Source: Bog-756 sp963776225 (GTDB lineage: Bacteria > Actinomycetota > Acidimicrobiia > Acidimicrobiales > RAAP-2). Taken from it: a stretch of 64,000 bases of DNA. Positions 7,986-16,642 of the stretch are shown in pieces. Below the pieces are notes generated by a model. The model was not told the origin of the DNA, ran no database searches, and worked only from the letters and a program-made list of their open reading frames with translations. Location: positions 558,001 through 622,000 of the forward strand of contig CAVZLL010000004.1 in NCBI GenBank assembly GCA_963776225.1, in the 5' to 3' direction. Position 1 is the first letter of the stretch; every line of letters begins with the position of its first letter. Both the position numbers and the translations under genes were made by a program.

Positions 7986-9986
7986 TCATCGAGGATTGAC
8001 CGCGGTCAGGTCTGCCTGCGGCCGGGGAACGCCGATCGGACCGGAGACCGGTGCGGCGGCCAGCGCACCCAGGTGGACGGCGAGCCACTGGTCGAACCGC
8101 CCGGCGTCCATCGGCCGGGCGAGGAAGTAGCCCTGCGCACTGTCGCACCCGAGCGCGGTCAGCTGCTCCCAGGTGGCCGCGTCCTCCACCCCCTCTGCGA
8201 CCGTCTGGAGCCCGAGGTTGTCGGCGAGGTCGATGACCGACCGGACGATGACCGCGTCATCGACGTCCTTGCCCATGTCCATGACGAACTCGCGGTCGAT
8301 CTTGAGCTGGGTGACCGGGAGCTCGCGCAGCTTGGCCAGCGACGAGTAGCCGGTCCCGAAGTCGTCGATGGCGAGGGTGAGCCCCATCTCGGCAAGGTCG
8401 GTGAGCACCCGCCGCGCCCGCTTCGGGTCGCTCATGATGATCGTCTCGGTGATCTCGAGCTCGAGCAGGTGGGCCGGCACCGCCCAGCGGGCGAGCGCGG
8501 CCGCAACGGTGGCCGGGAGCGAGGCGTCGAGCAGGCTGCGGGTGGAGAGGTTGACCGCGACCGAGAGCCCCTCCTCCCCTCGTGCCGCGGCCCGGTCCGC
8601 CCACTCGCGGCACTGCCGCAGTGCGGCGTCGAGCACCCACCTGGTCATCGGCTCGATGAGGCCGGTCCGCTCGGCCTCGGGGATGAACTGGTCGGGCATG
8701 AGGAGTCCCCGGGTGGGATGGCCCCACCGGATGAGGGCCTCCACGCCGCGCACCTCGAGCGTGGTCATGTCCGCCTTCGGCTGGTAGTGGAGCACGAATT
8801 CCTCGCGGGTCACCGCGTTGCGGAGGTCGCCGAGGAGGGTGAGGCTCGCCGGTGTCGCGGTGGCATTGAGCTCCTCGGAGTAGACGACCACGTTCTGCTG
8901 CGACTCCTTGGCCACGTACATGGCGAGGTCGGCGCGTTGCAGCAGGATGTCGGCGCTGTCACCGTCGGTGGGCGCGAGCGAGATCCCGCAGCTCGCCTCG
9001 ATCCCGAGGGTCACCCCGTCGACCTCGATCGGCTCCTCGAGGGACTCGATGATCCGCTCGGCCACCCGGACCGGATCGTGCTGGTCCCCGACGCCGGGAA
9101 GCAGCACGCAGAACTCGTCGCCGCCGAGCCGGGCGAGGAGGTCCCCGTCCCGGAGCACGCCCTGGACCCGGGGCCCGACCTCGATGAGCACCCGGTCGCC
9201 GTAGCGGTGCCCCATGGTGTCGTTGATCTCCTTGAACCGGTCGAGATCGAAGAGCATCACCGCGCACGAGATCCCCTGGATGGCCGCCGCCTCGAGGACC
9301 TGGGTCGTCCGGTCGTAGAAGTAGCCGCGGTTGGGCAGCCCGGTGAGCATGTCGTGGCGAGCCTGGTGGGCGAGCTGCCGCTCGGCCTCCTCCTTCATGA
9401 CCCCGGTGGTGCCGGCCATCCGGATCACGATCACCAGGACGAAGGTACCGAGGGCTGCGATCGTCTCGGCCTGGGGCCGGGTGAGGAACGAAGGGATCAG
9501 CCCCCACCAGATGAGGTACTGGGCCACGAAGATGTTGAACAGCGTCCAGCACACGACCGGGCGCCAGACCGCCGCCCCCCACTGCTGGAGCTCCTCCAGG
9601 GCCACGAAGGCGTAGGCCATGCCGAGCGCCGGACCCCACCCGGACATGTAGATGACCAGGGTCACGTGCGCGACGTGCACGCCCACCCGGAAATGGAACT
9701 TGAACGATCCGGGCGGAGCGCTGTGCCAGGGCTCGAGGAGGACCGAGAGCACGGCCGGGCCCATGACCGCGAGGAAGTAGGCCCAGACGGGCAGCTGGGC
9801 AACCAGCCCGAAGGCGCGGAAGACCATCAGCAGACCGAAGGCGACCGGGCCCACCACGTAGGTGAGCAGCTCCGGCGGGAGGGAGGACGCGTGCGTCGGG
9901 TCGGCGCCGAGGACCTTCGCGTCGGCCGTCGAGGGCGCGACCGCGCCCGGTTCCTTGTTCGCGGCACCCCCCAGAGGACTGTCCAC
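7986..9986 (-). CDS. Membrane GGDEF-EAL c-di-GMP enzyme
   Basis: 666 residues from a GTG without a clear ribosome-binding site. Residues 38-200 contain about six hydrophobic helices forming a membrane sensor. The GGDEF domain has RLGGDEF, and the EAL domain has all residues needed for phosphodiesterase activity: EALIRW, VNLST, ELEITE, DDFGTGYSSL, LKIDREF, AEGVE and QGYFLARP. It can in principle both make and break cyclic di-GMP at the inner face of the membrane. It lies just upstream of, and on the same strand as, the degenerate GGDEF-EAL gene, so the two may form an active/regulatory pair. A long open frame on the other strand here is a GC-bias shadow. Confidence 0.92.
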   Translation of the reverse strand: MDSPLGGAANKEPGAVAPSTADAKVLGADPTHASSLPPELLTYVVGPVAFGLLMVFRAFGLVAQLPVWAYFLAVMGPAVLSVLLEPWHSAPPGSFKFHFRVGVHVAHVTLVIYMSGWGPALGMAYAFVALEELQQWGAAVWRPVVCWTLFNIFVAQYLIWWGLIPSFLTRPQAETIAALGTFVLVIVIRMAGTTGVMKEEAERQLAHQARHDMLTGLPNRGYFYDRTTQVLEAAAIQGISCAVMLFDLDRFKEINDTMGHRYGDRVLIEVGPRVQGVLRDGDLLARLGGDEFCVLLPGVGDQHDPVRVAERIIESLEEPIEVDGVTLGIEASCGISLAPTDGDSADILLQRADLAMYVAKESQQNVVVYSEELNATATPASLTLLGDLRNAVTREEFVLHYQPKADMTTLEVRGVEALIRWGHPTRGLLMPDQFIPEAERTGLIEPMTRWVLDAALRQCREWADRAAARGEEGLSVAVNLSTRSLLDASLPATVAAALARWAVPAHLLELEITETIIMSDPKRARRVLTDLAEMGLTLAIDDFGTGYSSLAKLRELPVTQLKIDREFVMDMGKDVDDAVIVRSVIDLADNLGLQTVAEGVEDAATWEQLTALGCDSAQGYFLARPMDAGRFDQWLAVHLGALAAAPVSGPIGVPRPQADLTAVNPR

Positions 9987-10091
9987 GACCGATCATCGGC
10001 ACTCCGAGGGGCGTGCTTGAGCGGTGCCCGGGCTGCAGTCCTGGTCAGCGGCGTGCGACCGGTCCACCCCCGACTGCGTAGGGTGACCCGG

Positions 10092-10592
10092 GTGCCAGCT
10101 CCCGTGATCGTCCGGCCCGCTGCGGTCGGAGACGTCGGTGCCCTGCTCGGTCTCATCCGCGACCTCGCCACCTATGAACGCGAGCCGGACGCGGTCGAGG
10201 CCGAGGAGGGGCTGCTGGCCGCGGCCCTCTTCGCCGGCGCCCCGTCGGTCTTCGCCCATGTCGCCGAGGACCGCGGGGAGCTGGTGGGCATGGCGATCTG
10301 GTTCGTGAACTTCTCGACCTGGACCGGGCGCAGCGGGATCTACCTGGAGGACCTCTTCGTCCGCCCTGCCCACCGGGGACGCGGCATCGGCCGGGCACTG
10401 CTGGCCGAGCTCGCCACCATCGCCGCCGATCGCGGATATGCCCGCATCGACTGGTCGGTGTTGGACTGGAACCACTCCGCCATTCGCTTCTACCGGTCCC
10501 TCGGGGCGGTGCCGATGGACGACTGGACCGGGTACCGGCTCTCCGGTGAGGCGCTCACGGCGCTGGGTTCCAGCGACCATGAGGAGGAATGA
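10092..10592 (+). CDS. GNAT family N-acetyltransferase
   Basis: About 166 residues. GNAT fold with the acetyl-CoA pyrophosphate loop VRPAHRGRGIGRALL, preceded by YLEDLFV and followed by DWNHSAIRFYRSLGA. This is the pattern of the spermidine/thialysine acetyltransferase (SSAT-like) branch: RPAAVGDVGALLGLIRDLATYER at the N-terminus and WSVLDWN. The substrate is probably a polyamine or small amine, but this is family inference. Three in-frame GTG starts exist (10083, 10092, 10104); 10092 has GGGTGA at a suitable distance. The gene is divergent from the membrane GGDEF-EAL protein. Confidence 0.88.
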   Translation: MPAPVIVRPAAVGDVGALLGLIRDLATYEREPDAVEAEEGLLAAALFAGAPSVFAHVAEDRGELVGMAIWFVNFSTWTGRSGIYLEDLFVRPAHRGRGIGRALLAELATIAADRGYARIDWSVLDWNHSAIRFYRSLGAVPMDDWTGYRLSGEALTALGSSDHEEE

Positions 10593-10749
10593 GCCCTACC
10601 GACCGCTGGTGGCTACCAGGTCCCTCAGGTCACTCTTGATGAACAGCCCGAAGAATACCCGCGTTGGTCTCCTGGCTCAGGCCAGCGCCGATATCTCCGC
10701 CGTGACTCCAGTCTGGTGGTCAGGGGCGCCTGATCCCCGCTGACCCAAC

Positions 10750-11064
10750 GTGAAGCCCACACAGTTGGGATCGTTCCAGACGCCTGAACGGGGTCCGTAC
10801 GTGAGCGGAGCAGAATCGTGGCTTACGGTGACCGAGCACCGGGTCGCCACGGCACAACGAGTGTTGTCTGACGTTGAACGCGGACTGGTAGCAGTTGAAA
10901 AGGCAGAGGCGGTCGCCAAGCAAACACGACCAGTTCTCCGAACAGCAACTGTCGTGATCCTGGGATGCCTCGTCGGCTTCTGCATCGTCCTCCTGGTCAA
11001 CCGGAAACGGGCTGAGAGTCAGATCGAGGTTCCGGAGGGCGAATCACCTGAGGATGGCATCTGA
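10750..11064 (+). CDS. Small membrane-anchored coiled-coil protein
   Basis: Possible 104-residue protein from a GTG, or 87 residues from the GTG at 10801. Residues 30-60 form a helix with a heptad-like pattern (RVLSDVERGLVAVEKAEAVAK). A single membrane segment (VVILGCLVGFCIVLLV) and a short charged, acidic cytoplasmic tail follow. Base composition is lower in GC than the flanking genes, and the gene sits at the edge of the mobile-element island, only 54 bp before the IS1380 end. No family was recognised. The topology is visible; function is unknown. Confidence 0.5.
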   Translation: MKPTQLGSFQTPERGPYVSGAESWLTVTEHRVATAQRVLSDVERGLVAVEKAEAVAKQTRPVLRTATVVILGCLVGFCIVLLVNRKRAESQIEVPEGESPEDGI

Positions 11065-11118
11065 TTCGGTCGAGGAGCCCGTTGGAGGGCAGGGCATATC
11101 CTGATCAGGGATATTTAG

Positions 11119-12736
11119 CCTCGATCCACCGATGAACGACCTGAGTAGATAGCCGCGCATCCGCGGAAAGTGCCTCCCGGACTGGGAAAATTGCGGTGTC
11201 GAGTCGCAGTTTCGCCCAGAACCGAGGAGGCACTTTCAGTGACCGAAGTATCGCGCGGAATTGACCGCATCGAGGTGACCTTCGACGAGCCCAATCTGGT
11301 GGCCAACGCCGGGCTGCTGCTGGTGGCCACGCTGGTGGTTCGCCTCGGGCTAGAACGCCTGATCAACGCCACCGTCGACCTCTCTGGTCGTGTCGGCGGG
11401 GCCCTGCCAGGACGCAAGGTGCTGACGCTCGTGCACGCCATGGCGGCGGGAGGTTCCCACATCGACCACGCCGACATCCTGCGCTCGGGGGCCACCGGGT
11501 CCGTGCTCGGTCACCGGGTGATGGCGCCCTCCACGCTGGGCACGTTCCTCCGGGCCTTCACCTTCGGCCACGTCCGCCAGCTCGACCGGGTGCTGGCAGA
11601 GGCGCTGCGCCGGGCCTGGGGCCTCGGGGCGGGACCGGGATCCGAGCAACTCGTCATCGACCTCGACTCCACCATCTGCGAGGTGTGCGGCAAGGCCAAA
11701 CACGGTGCCGGCTATGGCTACACCAAGGTGCTCGGCTACCACCCCTTGATCGCCGTCCGGGCCTGGACGGGCGAGGTCCTCCATGTCCGCATGCGCAAGG
11801 GTGCAGCCAACACCCAGCGCGGGGCGAAGCGTTTCGTCGAGGAGGTCGTGGCCCGGGTGCGCCGGGCCGGGGGCAGAGGGGAACTCATCATGCGTTTCGA
11901 TTCCGGCTTCTGGTCCAACGCCACCCTGGCCACCCTGGAGCGCCTCGACGTCGGGTACACGATGGGCGTGCGCATGATCAAGCCCGTGACCAGGGCCGTC
12001 GAGGGTATCGACGAGTCCGCCTGGACACGAATCGACTACACCGTCGACGGCGAGGCCGAGGTGGCCGAGTGCGACTACAAAGGCCGACGTCTCATCGTCC
12101 GCCGCACTCGCCTGGTCGGGCGCCAGGCCACCCTGTGGCCCCAGTGGCGGCACCTCGCGTTCGTGACCGACATCGGAGGCCCAGCGGTCGACGTCGACGC
12201 CTTCCACCGTGCTCATGCCACCGTCGAGCTGGCCATCCGCGACCTGAAGGAGGGTGCCGGCCTCGAGCACGTCCCTTCCGGGAACTTCTTCGCCAACTCG
12301 GCCTGGCTCCTGTGCGCGGCTCTCGCCCACGACGTCATTCGTTGGGCGGTCCTGCTCGGCAACATCACCCAAGAGGGTGATCTCACCGTCGCCCGCACCG
12401 TGCGCACCCGGTTCTTGTCGGTCCCTGGGCGTCTGGTCAACATCTCGGGCACGCCGACACTGCGCGCGCCGCTCGAGTGGCCGTGGGCTGATGCATTCAA
12501 CCGCGCCCTCGACCTTCTGCGCGCCCTGCCACCGGTCCCCGTGTAGCCCCACCTCCGCGGCCGGCGCACCGCAGACGTTCGCAGGACGGCGCTGACAACC
12601 GAAGCCGAGCTTCACGAAGGCTTGACCGAGCGCGCCCTGCCTGCCGACGAGGAGCTCACAGTGCCGTGGCTCGCCGCGTCCCATTGTCCATCACTTCGTT
12701 CTGTGTCTCACCAGGTCGTCAATCGGTGGATCGAGG
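11119..12736 (+). mobile_element. Complete IS1380-type insertion sequence
   Basis: The element spans 1,618 bp. The left end starts CCTCGATCCACCGAT and the right end is its reverse complement; 25 bp at each end (11119-11143 and 12712-12736) match except for two positions. The bases just outside are TTTAG on both sides (11114-11118 and 12737-12741), a five-base target duplication. One intact transposase gene fills the middle. Intact ends, gene and duplication mean the copy is probably recent and may still move. Just beyond the right duplication, CGGTGGATCGA appears again, a second copy of part of the terminal sequence and possibly a remnant of an earlier insertion. Confidence 0.93.
11239..12546 (+). 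CDS. IS1380 family transposase
   Basis: 435 residues from the GTG at 11239, which follows GAGGAGG at good spacing. DDE-type transposase: the catalytic acids are probably the Asp in VIDLDSTICEV, the Asp in MRFDSGFW and the Glu in ELAIRDLKEG. The GYGYTKVLGYHPL segment and the long insertion between the second Asp and the Glu are typical of IS1380. It cuts at the 25-bp inverted repeats of its own element. No frameshift or stop is visible, so it should be functional. Confidence 0.93.
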   Translation: MTEVSRGIDRIEVTFDEPNLVANAGLLLVATLVVRLGLERLINATVDLSGRVGGALPGRKVLTLVHAMAAGGSHIDHADILRSGATGSVLGHRVMAPSTLGTFLRAFTFGHVRQLDRVLAEALRRAWGLGAGPGSEQLVIDLDSTICEVCGKAKHGAGYGYTKVLGYHPLIAVRAWTGEVLHVRMRKGAANTQRGAKRFVEEVVARVRRAGGRGELIMRFDSGFWSNATLATLERLDVGYTMGVRMIKPVTRAVEGIDESAWTRIDYTVDGEAEVAECDYKGRRLIVRRTRLVGRQATLWPQWRHLAFVTDIGGPAVDVDAFHRAHATVELAIRDLKEGAGLEHVPSGNFFANSAWLLCAALAHDVIRWAVLLGNITQEGDLTVARTVRTRFLSVPGRLVNISGTPTLRAPLEWPWADAFNRALDLLRALPPVPV

Positions 12737-12865
12737 TTTAGCGGTGGATCGAAACAGCACTCGACAGTGGGACGCGGCGAATCGAGTTGGTCCGCATCGA
12801 CAAGCAAAGATGTTGGCGCTGGCGGGGGATCGCACCTAGGGTCGAGATGTACCAGGGGATCGACT

Positions 12866-13498
12866 ATGACAGATGCAACGGAGTTCGTGATCGGAGCCGA
12901 AGCAACCTGCTCCGATGGGCGGTGTGGCGAAATAAGCAGGGTGGTCATCGACCCAGTTGCTCGCGTGGTGACTCATTTGGTCGTTGAACCGAAGCACCGA
13001 CAGGGGCTCGGTCGTCTCGTCCCGCTCAACCTCGTCGACTCATCGACTGGTGATGTCCAGATCCGTTGCACCACGGCGGAGTTCGAGAAACTCGAACATG
13101 CGGAAGAGACACAGTTCTTGCCCGGATCCGGCGGTCATATGGGCTACGAGGCGGGACAGGCGCTTTCTCAGCCCTACTACGGCTTAGCCGACGGCATCGG
13201 GGAAGTTCCTGAGGCGGTCACGTACGACACCGTTCCCTTGGGTGAGGTGGCCATCCGGCGAGGCGACCCGGTCCATGCCACAGACGGCCCCATTGGGAAG
13301 GTTGAAGGGCTCGTCATCGATCCTCGCAATCACTACGTCACTCACGTGCTTCTCCAGGAGGGCCACTTCTGGGGACGCAAGGAAGTGGCCATCCCGATCA
13401 TTGTCGTCATTGGAGTTGAGGACGGAATCCGGCTGAGCATCAGCAAGCAGGATGTCGAGGACTTGCCATCCGTCGAAGTCGTCCACCCGAACCACTAG
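12866..13498 (+). CDS. PRC-barrel protein with two barrels
   Basis: 210 residues from the ATG at 12866, preceded by AGGGGA. Two PRC-barrel-like domains are visible: residues 5-75 (FVIGAEATCSDGRCGEISRVVIDPVARVVTHLVVEP) and 120-195 (IRRGDPVHATDGPIGKVEGLVIDP, THVLLQEGHFWGRKEVAIPI). Both have the Gly-x-(I/V)-x-x-(V/L)-(V/I)-(I/L)-D-P strand pattern of this fold. Such small proteins are often stress-linked adaptors; no enzymatic role can be claimed. The gene lies between the IS1380 and IS110 elements, and its GC content is lower than in the core genes, which fits an acquired or cargo-like origin. Confidence 0.75.
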   Translation: MTDATEFVIGAEATCSDGRCGEISRVVIDPVARVVTHLVVEPKHRQGLGRLVPLNLVDSSTGDVQIRCTTAEFEKLEHAEETQFLPGSGGHMGYEAGQALSQPYYGLADGIGEVPEAVTYDTVPLGEVAIRRGDPVHATDGPIGKVEGLVIDPRNHYVTHVLLQEGHFWGRKEVAIPIIVVIGVEDGIRLSISKQDVEDLPSVEVVHPNH

Positions 13499-13877
13499 CT
13501 GTGCAACCGACCCGGTGATCAACAGGCAGGGTCAATTGCAACAAGCAATAGTCGCCGCTGACCCGGTGTTTGGAGATATTTAGCGTTGGTCCTGGGCATC
13601 CACCGACTAGGCGGAAGCCCTTCGTAGGGTGCGTCGGGTCGGTTCTTCTGGCTTGACTTTTGTGGGATCGGAGCGAGCGATAGCTCGACTCCATAACGGT
13701 GATCGTCTGTCAGACGAGCCTCCCGACGCACGTGCATCCCTGTTCTGGAACTCGGCGGCCGAGTCATGGAGTCGGACCCCTGCTTCTCGAATGTCTGGAT
13801 GGTCACACCCCTGCGGAACGTGCACCGGTCGACGACGGAGAGCCGACTGATGAATCGTCCAGCGAAAGGACCATGCC
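13499..13877. other. Non-coding DNA before the IS110 transposase
   Basis: 379 bp with no convincing gene. ACCCGGTG occurs at about 13509 and 13561 here and again at about 16659 beyond the transposase, so one of these may mark an element boundary. GATATTTAGCG at 13574-13584 repeats the sequence found at the IS1380 insertion site. The segment 13629-13731 is highly structured (see the ncRNA entry). In IS110-group elements this left non-coding end encodes the bridge RNA. Confidence 0.5.
13629..13731 (+). ncRNA. Candidate IS110 bridge RNA core
   Basis: A perfect 10-bp stem (GTGCGTCGGG at 13629-13638 with CCCGACGCAC at 13722-13731) encloses two hairpins. The first is 13670-13692 (nine pairs with one bulged A and a GATA loop); the second is 13704-13716 (CGTC/GACG with a short loop). 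Between the outer stem and the first hairpin is an unpaired 31-base strand, opposite about 11 and 5 unpaired bases. Stems with large internal loops, placed just upstream of an IS110-type recombinase, are what bridge RNAs of IS621 and relatives look like. The structure is read directly from the sequence; the bridge-RNA role is inference. Confidence 0.45.
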
Positions 13878-14547
13878 ATGAAGGAAGTGAGATTGGGCAT
13901 CGACGTCGCGTGTCGGGCCGACCACCGAGCCAGCCTGGCCGACGAGCGGGGTGAGTTCATGTGGTCGTCGTGGAAGTTCCGCACGACGACCGCCGATCTT
14001 GAGCGCCTGTGGGCCAAGATTCCCGCCGGTGCGTCGGTGACCGTCATTCTCGAGCCCACCCGCAACGCCTGGGTGCCCTTGTCCGCCTGGCTCCAAGCAC
14101 GTGGCGCCACGGTCATCCTGGTGCCACCCGAGCAGTCGGCCGACCTGCGGGATTACTACAACAAGCACACCAAGACCGACCGGTTGGATTCACGGGTGCT
14201 GGCTCGCCTGCCGTTGCTGCACCCCGAGGGCCTACGGGGCATCGACAACCTCGGTCCGGCCCAGTCACTCCGCCGTGCCGTCCGTCACCGCGTCAGCCTG
14301 GTCAAGCGCCGCACGGCCGCCAGCCTGCGTCTCGACGCACTGGTTGAGCTGCTGGGACCGGGTTGGGCCGATTCCCTCGGATCGGCCACCGCCTCCAAGA
14401 CCGCCCTGGTCGTCTTGGAGAAATACGCCGATCCACGGGCGCTCAAGCGTCTCGGGCGCAGCCGGCTCGCCACGTTGTTGATCCGGTCGAGTGCGGGATT
14501 GTGGCGTGAGGACAAGTGAATCGCCCCGGGTTCCATGACTGCTCGGG

Positions 14548-15477
14548 CTATTGGGTAACCACCTCGAGGGCGGCTCCTGTTTGACGGTAGTAGACGGCTT
14601 CGAACTCTGCAGGGGTCACGTAGGAGTTGTCCTCGGTGATCTCGCCGTGGAGCCTGCGGTGGTTGAACCAGTCGATGTAGCCCAAGGTGGCGAACTCGAC
14701 GTCGTCGAGGCCCTTCCAGGGACCCTTGGGGTAGATGAGTTCCCACTTGTAGAGGCCGTTGAAGCTCTCGGCCATGGCGTTATCGTATGAATCGCCGCGT
14801 GAGCCGACGGAGGCGACGATGTCGTTGTCGGCCAGGCGCTCAGAGTAGCGAATGGACAAATATTGCACGCCCCTGTCGGAGTGGTGCACCAGGCCATCGA
14901 GGACTTGACCTGCTCGGGTTCGGTTCCACACCGCCATCTCCAAGGCATCGATGGCGAGATCCGAACGCAAGGAGTTCGAGAGCTGCCAGCCGACGACCGT
15001 GCGCGAGTACACGTCGATGATGAACGCGGCGTAGACCCAGCCGGCGTGGGTCTTCACGTAGGTGAGATCAGCCACCCAGAGCCGGTTGGGTGCCGGCGCG
15101 CTGAACTGGCGCTCGACCAGGTCACTGGGCCGGTGCTGACGCTCGTCCGAACGGGTGGTGATCTTGTAGGCCCGGCCGCGCCGGACACCAGAGAGGCCCA
15201 GGTCACGCATCAATCGTTCCACGGTGCAGCGGGCCACCCTGGTGCCCTCCCGGTTGAGCTGGGCCCAGACCTTGTCCGCCCCATAGACATCGAGGTTCTC
15301 GGCGTGGACCCGGGCGATCTCGACCTTGAGCACTTCGTCGCGGATGGCCCGAGCGCACGGCGGTCGCTTCTTGGCCACCCAAAAGGTGTTCGGGGCGATC
15401 TTGCATCCGTGCTCGCTGAGCACCCGGCAGATCGGCTCGACCCCGAAGCGGCCCCGGTGGGCGTCGATGAAGGCCAC
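14548..15477 (-). CDS. IS3 family transposase orfB (catalytic subunit)
   Basis: 309 residues. Helix-turn-helix-like HTH_21 region (RVLSEHGCKIAPNTFW), then an rve integrase core with DDE acids: Asp in WVADLTYV, Asp in HHSDRGVQY, and Glu in the SFNGLYKWELI block about 35 residues later. The start GTG overlaps the orfA stop by one base (TAGTG), so it is made either by coupled re-initiation or as an OrfAB fusion by minus-one frameshifting, the usual IS3 mechanism. No obvious A-rich slippery run was seen at the join. Confidence 0.95.
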   Translation of the reverse strand: MAFIDAHRGRFGVEPICRVLSEHGCKIAPNTFWVAKKRPPCARAIRDEVLKVEIARVHAENLDVYGADKVWAQLNREGTRVARCTVERLMRDLGLSGVRRGRAYKITTRSDERQHRPSDLVERQFSAPAPNRLWVADLTYVKTHAGWVYAAFIIDVYSRTVVGWQLSNSLRSDLAIDALEMAVWNRTRAGQVLDGLVHHSDRGVQYLSIRYSERLADNDIVASVGSRGDSYDNAMAESFNGLYKWELIYPKGPWKGLDDVEFATLGYIDWFNHRRLHGEITEDNSYVTPAEFEAVYYRQTGAALEVVTQ

Positions 15478-15812
15478 TATCTCGGCAGTCGCGGGTCGAG
15501 CTCCCGCGCAAAGAAAGCCGAGGCCGCCTTCAAGATCTCATTGGCCCGGCGCAGCTCGGTGTTCTCTTTTTCCAGCTCTTTCATCCGGGCCCGTTCGTCG
15601 GTGGTGAGCCCGGGCCGCTGTCCGGCGTCGGTCTCAGCCCGCCGCACCCAGATCCGCAGCGTCTCGTGGTTGATCGACAGCTTCGCCGAGATCGACTCGA
15701 TGGCCTTCCACTGCGATGGGTACTCGTCCTGGTGGTCGAAGACCATCCGCACCGCTCGCTCCCGGACCTCGGGCGGGTAGGGCGGTCGAGGATTCCTCTT
15801 TCGCTCTGACAT
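15477..15812 (-). CDS. IS3 family transposase orfA (DNA-binding subunit)
   Basis: 111 residues. N-terminal helix-turn-helix of the HTH_Tnp_1 type (PPEVRERAVRMVFDHQ, INHETLRIWVRRAE) followed by a leucine-zipper-like coiled coil (MKELEKENTELRRANEILKAA). It recognises the element ends and pairs with orfB. The start ATG lies 51 bp inside the right end of the element. Confidence 0.95.
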   Translation of the reverse strand: MSERKRNPRPPYPPEVRERAVRMVFDHQDEYPSQWKAIESISAKLSINHETLRIWVRRAETDAGQRPGLTTDERARMKELEKENTELRRANEILKAASAFFARELDPRLPR

Positions 15813-16642
15813 GGCTCCATCCTCTCAAGAGAAGGAGCAGTCACCAATCCCGGGGCGATTCAAAGGCCGACGAGCTCTTGGCCATGGCCAACGAAACGCT
15901 GGCTCTGTGGTCAGGTGGGGGTATCGACTTCACCGAGTTGGCCCACGACATCGCTTCCGAGGTCCGGGTGCTCCGCCAGCTCGACGACGAGATCGCCGGC
16001 GCCGACAAGCGGATCGCCATGCTCTATGACGAGGCCGACCCGAAGGGCATCGTCTCCTCGGCCCCTGGGCTCGGACCCGTGCTCTCTGCGGCCATCTTGG
16101 GCAACGCGGGTGACTTCAACCGCTTCGCCAACCTGGCCGGTGTGCGCTCGTTCACCGGTCTGGTTCCCAAGATCGACCAGTCCGGATTGGTGGCGGGACA
16201 CAAGGGTGTCACCAAGGCGGGTGACGTTGGCCTGCGCCAGGCCCTCTACATGGCAGCCGATCACGCTCGGCATATCGACCCGACACTGGCACAGCGCTAC
16301 TACCGACTCGTCATGGTCGAGGGCAAGCACCACAACTCAGCCCTCTGTTCTGTCTCGACCGTCCTCATCACCCGGATCGCCGCCTGCTGGCGAAAGGGAG
16401 AGCTCTATCAATTGCGAGATGAAGACGGCGAAGTGATCACCGAAGCAGAGGGCAAGGCCGCCTGCACCGACCGCTTCAGGATTGACCCTAAAGTCCGGGC
16501 GGCGCGTCGTCGGAACACCCCGGCCAAAGTGCTCAAGAACAGAGCGGCGGGCCGAGGCAGAAAGGAGTCGGCCCGAAAGGTCGCTCCGGCCACCGACCCG
16601 CCAACGGAAGAAGTTAGCGAAAACGTGGCTCGAGGGGCTTGA

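Larger units (their letters stand above)
14517..15862 (-). mobile_element. Complete IS3-type insertion sequence
   Basis: 1,346 bp. Both ends begin TGAATCGCCCCGGG and continue with a related TGACTGCTC after a short mismatch block (14517 onwards, and the reverse strand from 15862). The flanking bases are AAG on each side (14514-14516 and 15863-15865), the three-base duplication typical of IS3. Two overlapping genes, orfA and orfB, run leftward. All parts look intact. Confidence 0.95.
13878..16642 (+). pseudogene. IS110 family transposase split by an IS3 element
   Basis: The N-terminal part (13878-14516, 213 residues) has the DEDD RuvC-like acids: Asp in LGIDVA, Glu in LEPTRN, and Asp residues in KTDRLDSRVLA. 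The C-terminal part (15866-16642, 258 residues) has the transposase_20 region with the catalytic-Ser neighbourhood (SAPGLGPVLSAAILGN, FANLAGVRSFTGLVP). The two parts are separated only by the IS3 element plus one AAG target copy. Removing them gives ...WREDK-ADELLAM... in one continuous frame of about 471 residues. The gene was therefore intact when hit, and the insertion is young. Precise element ends were not found, as expected for a family without terminal inverted repeats. Confidence 0.92.

Noticed and set aside
7983..10592. Very long plus-strand open frame (869 codons)
   Set aside because: It is antisense to a clear GGDEF-EAL gene and rich in Gly/Arg/Asp typical of GC-bias shadows. Only its last 166 codons (GNAT protein) are real.
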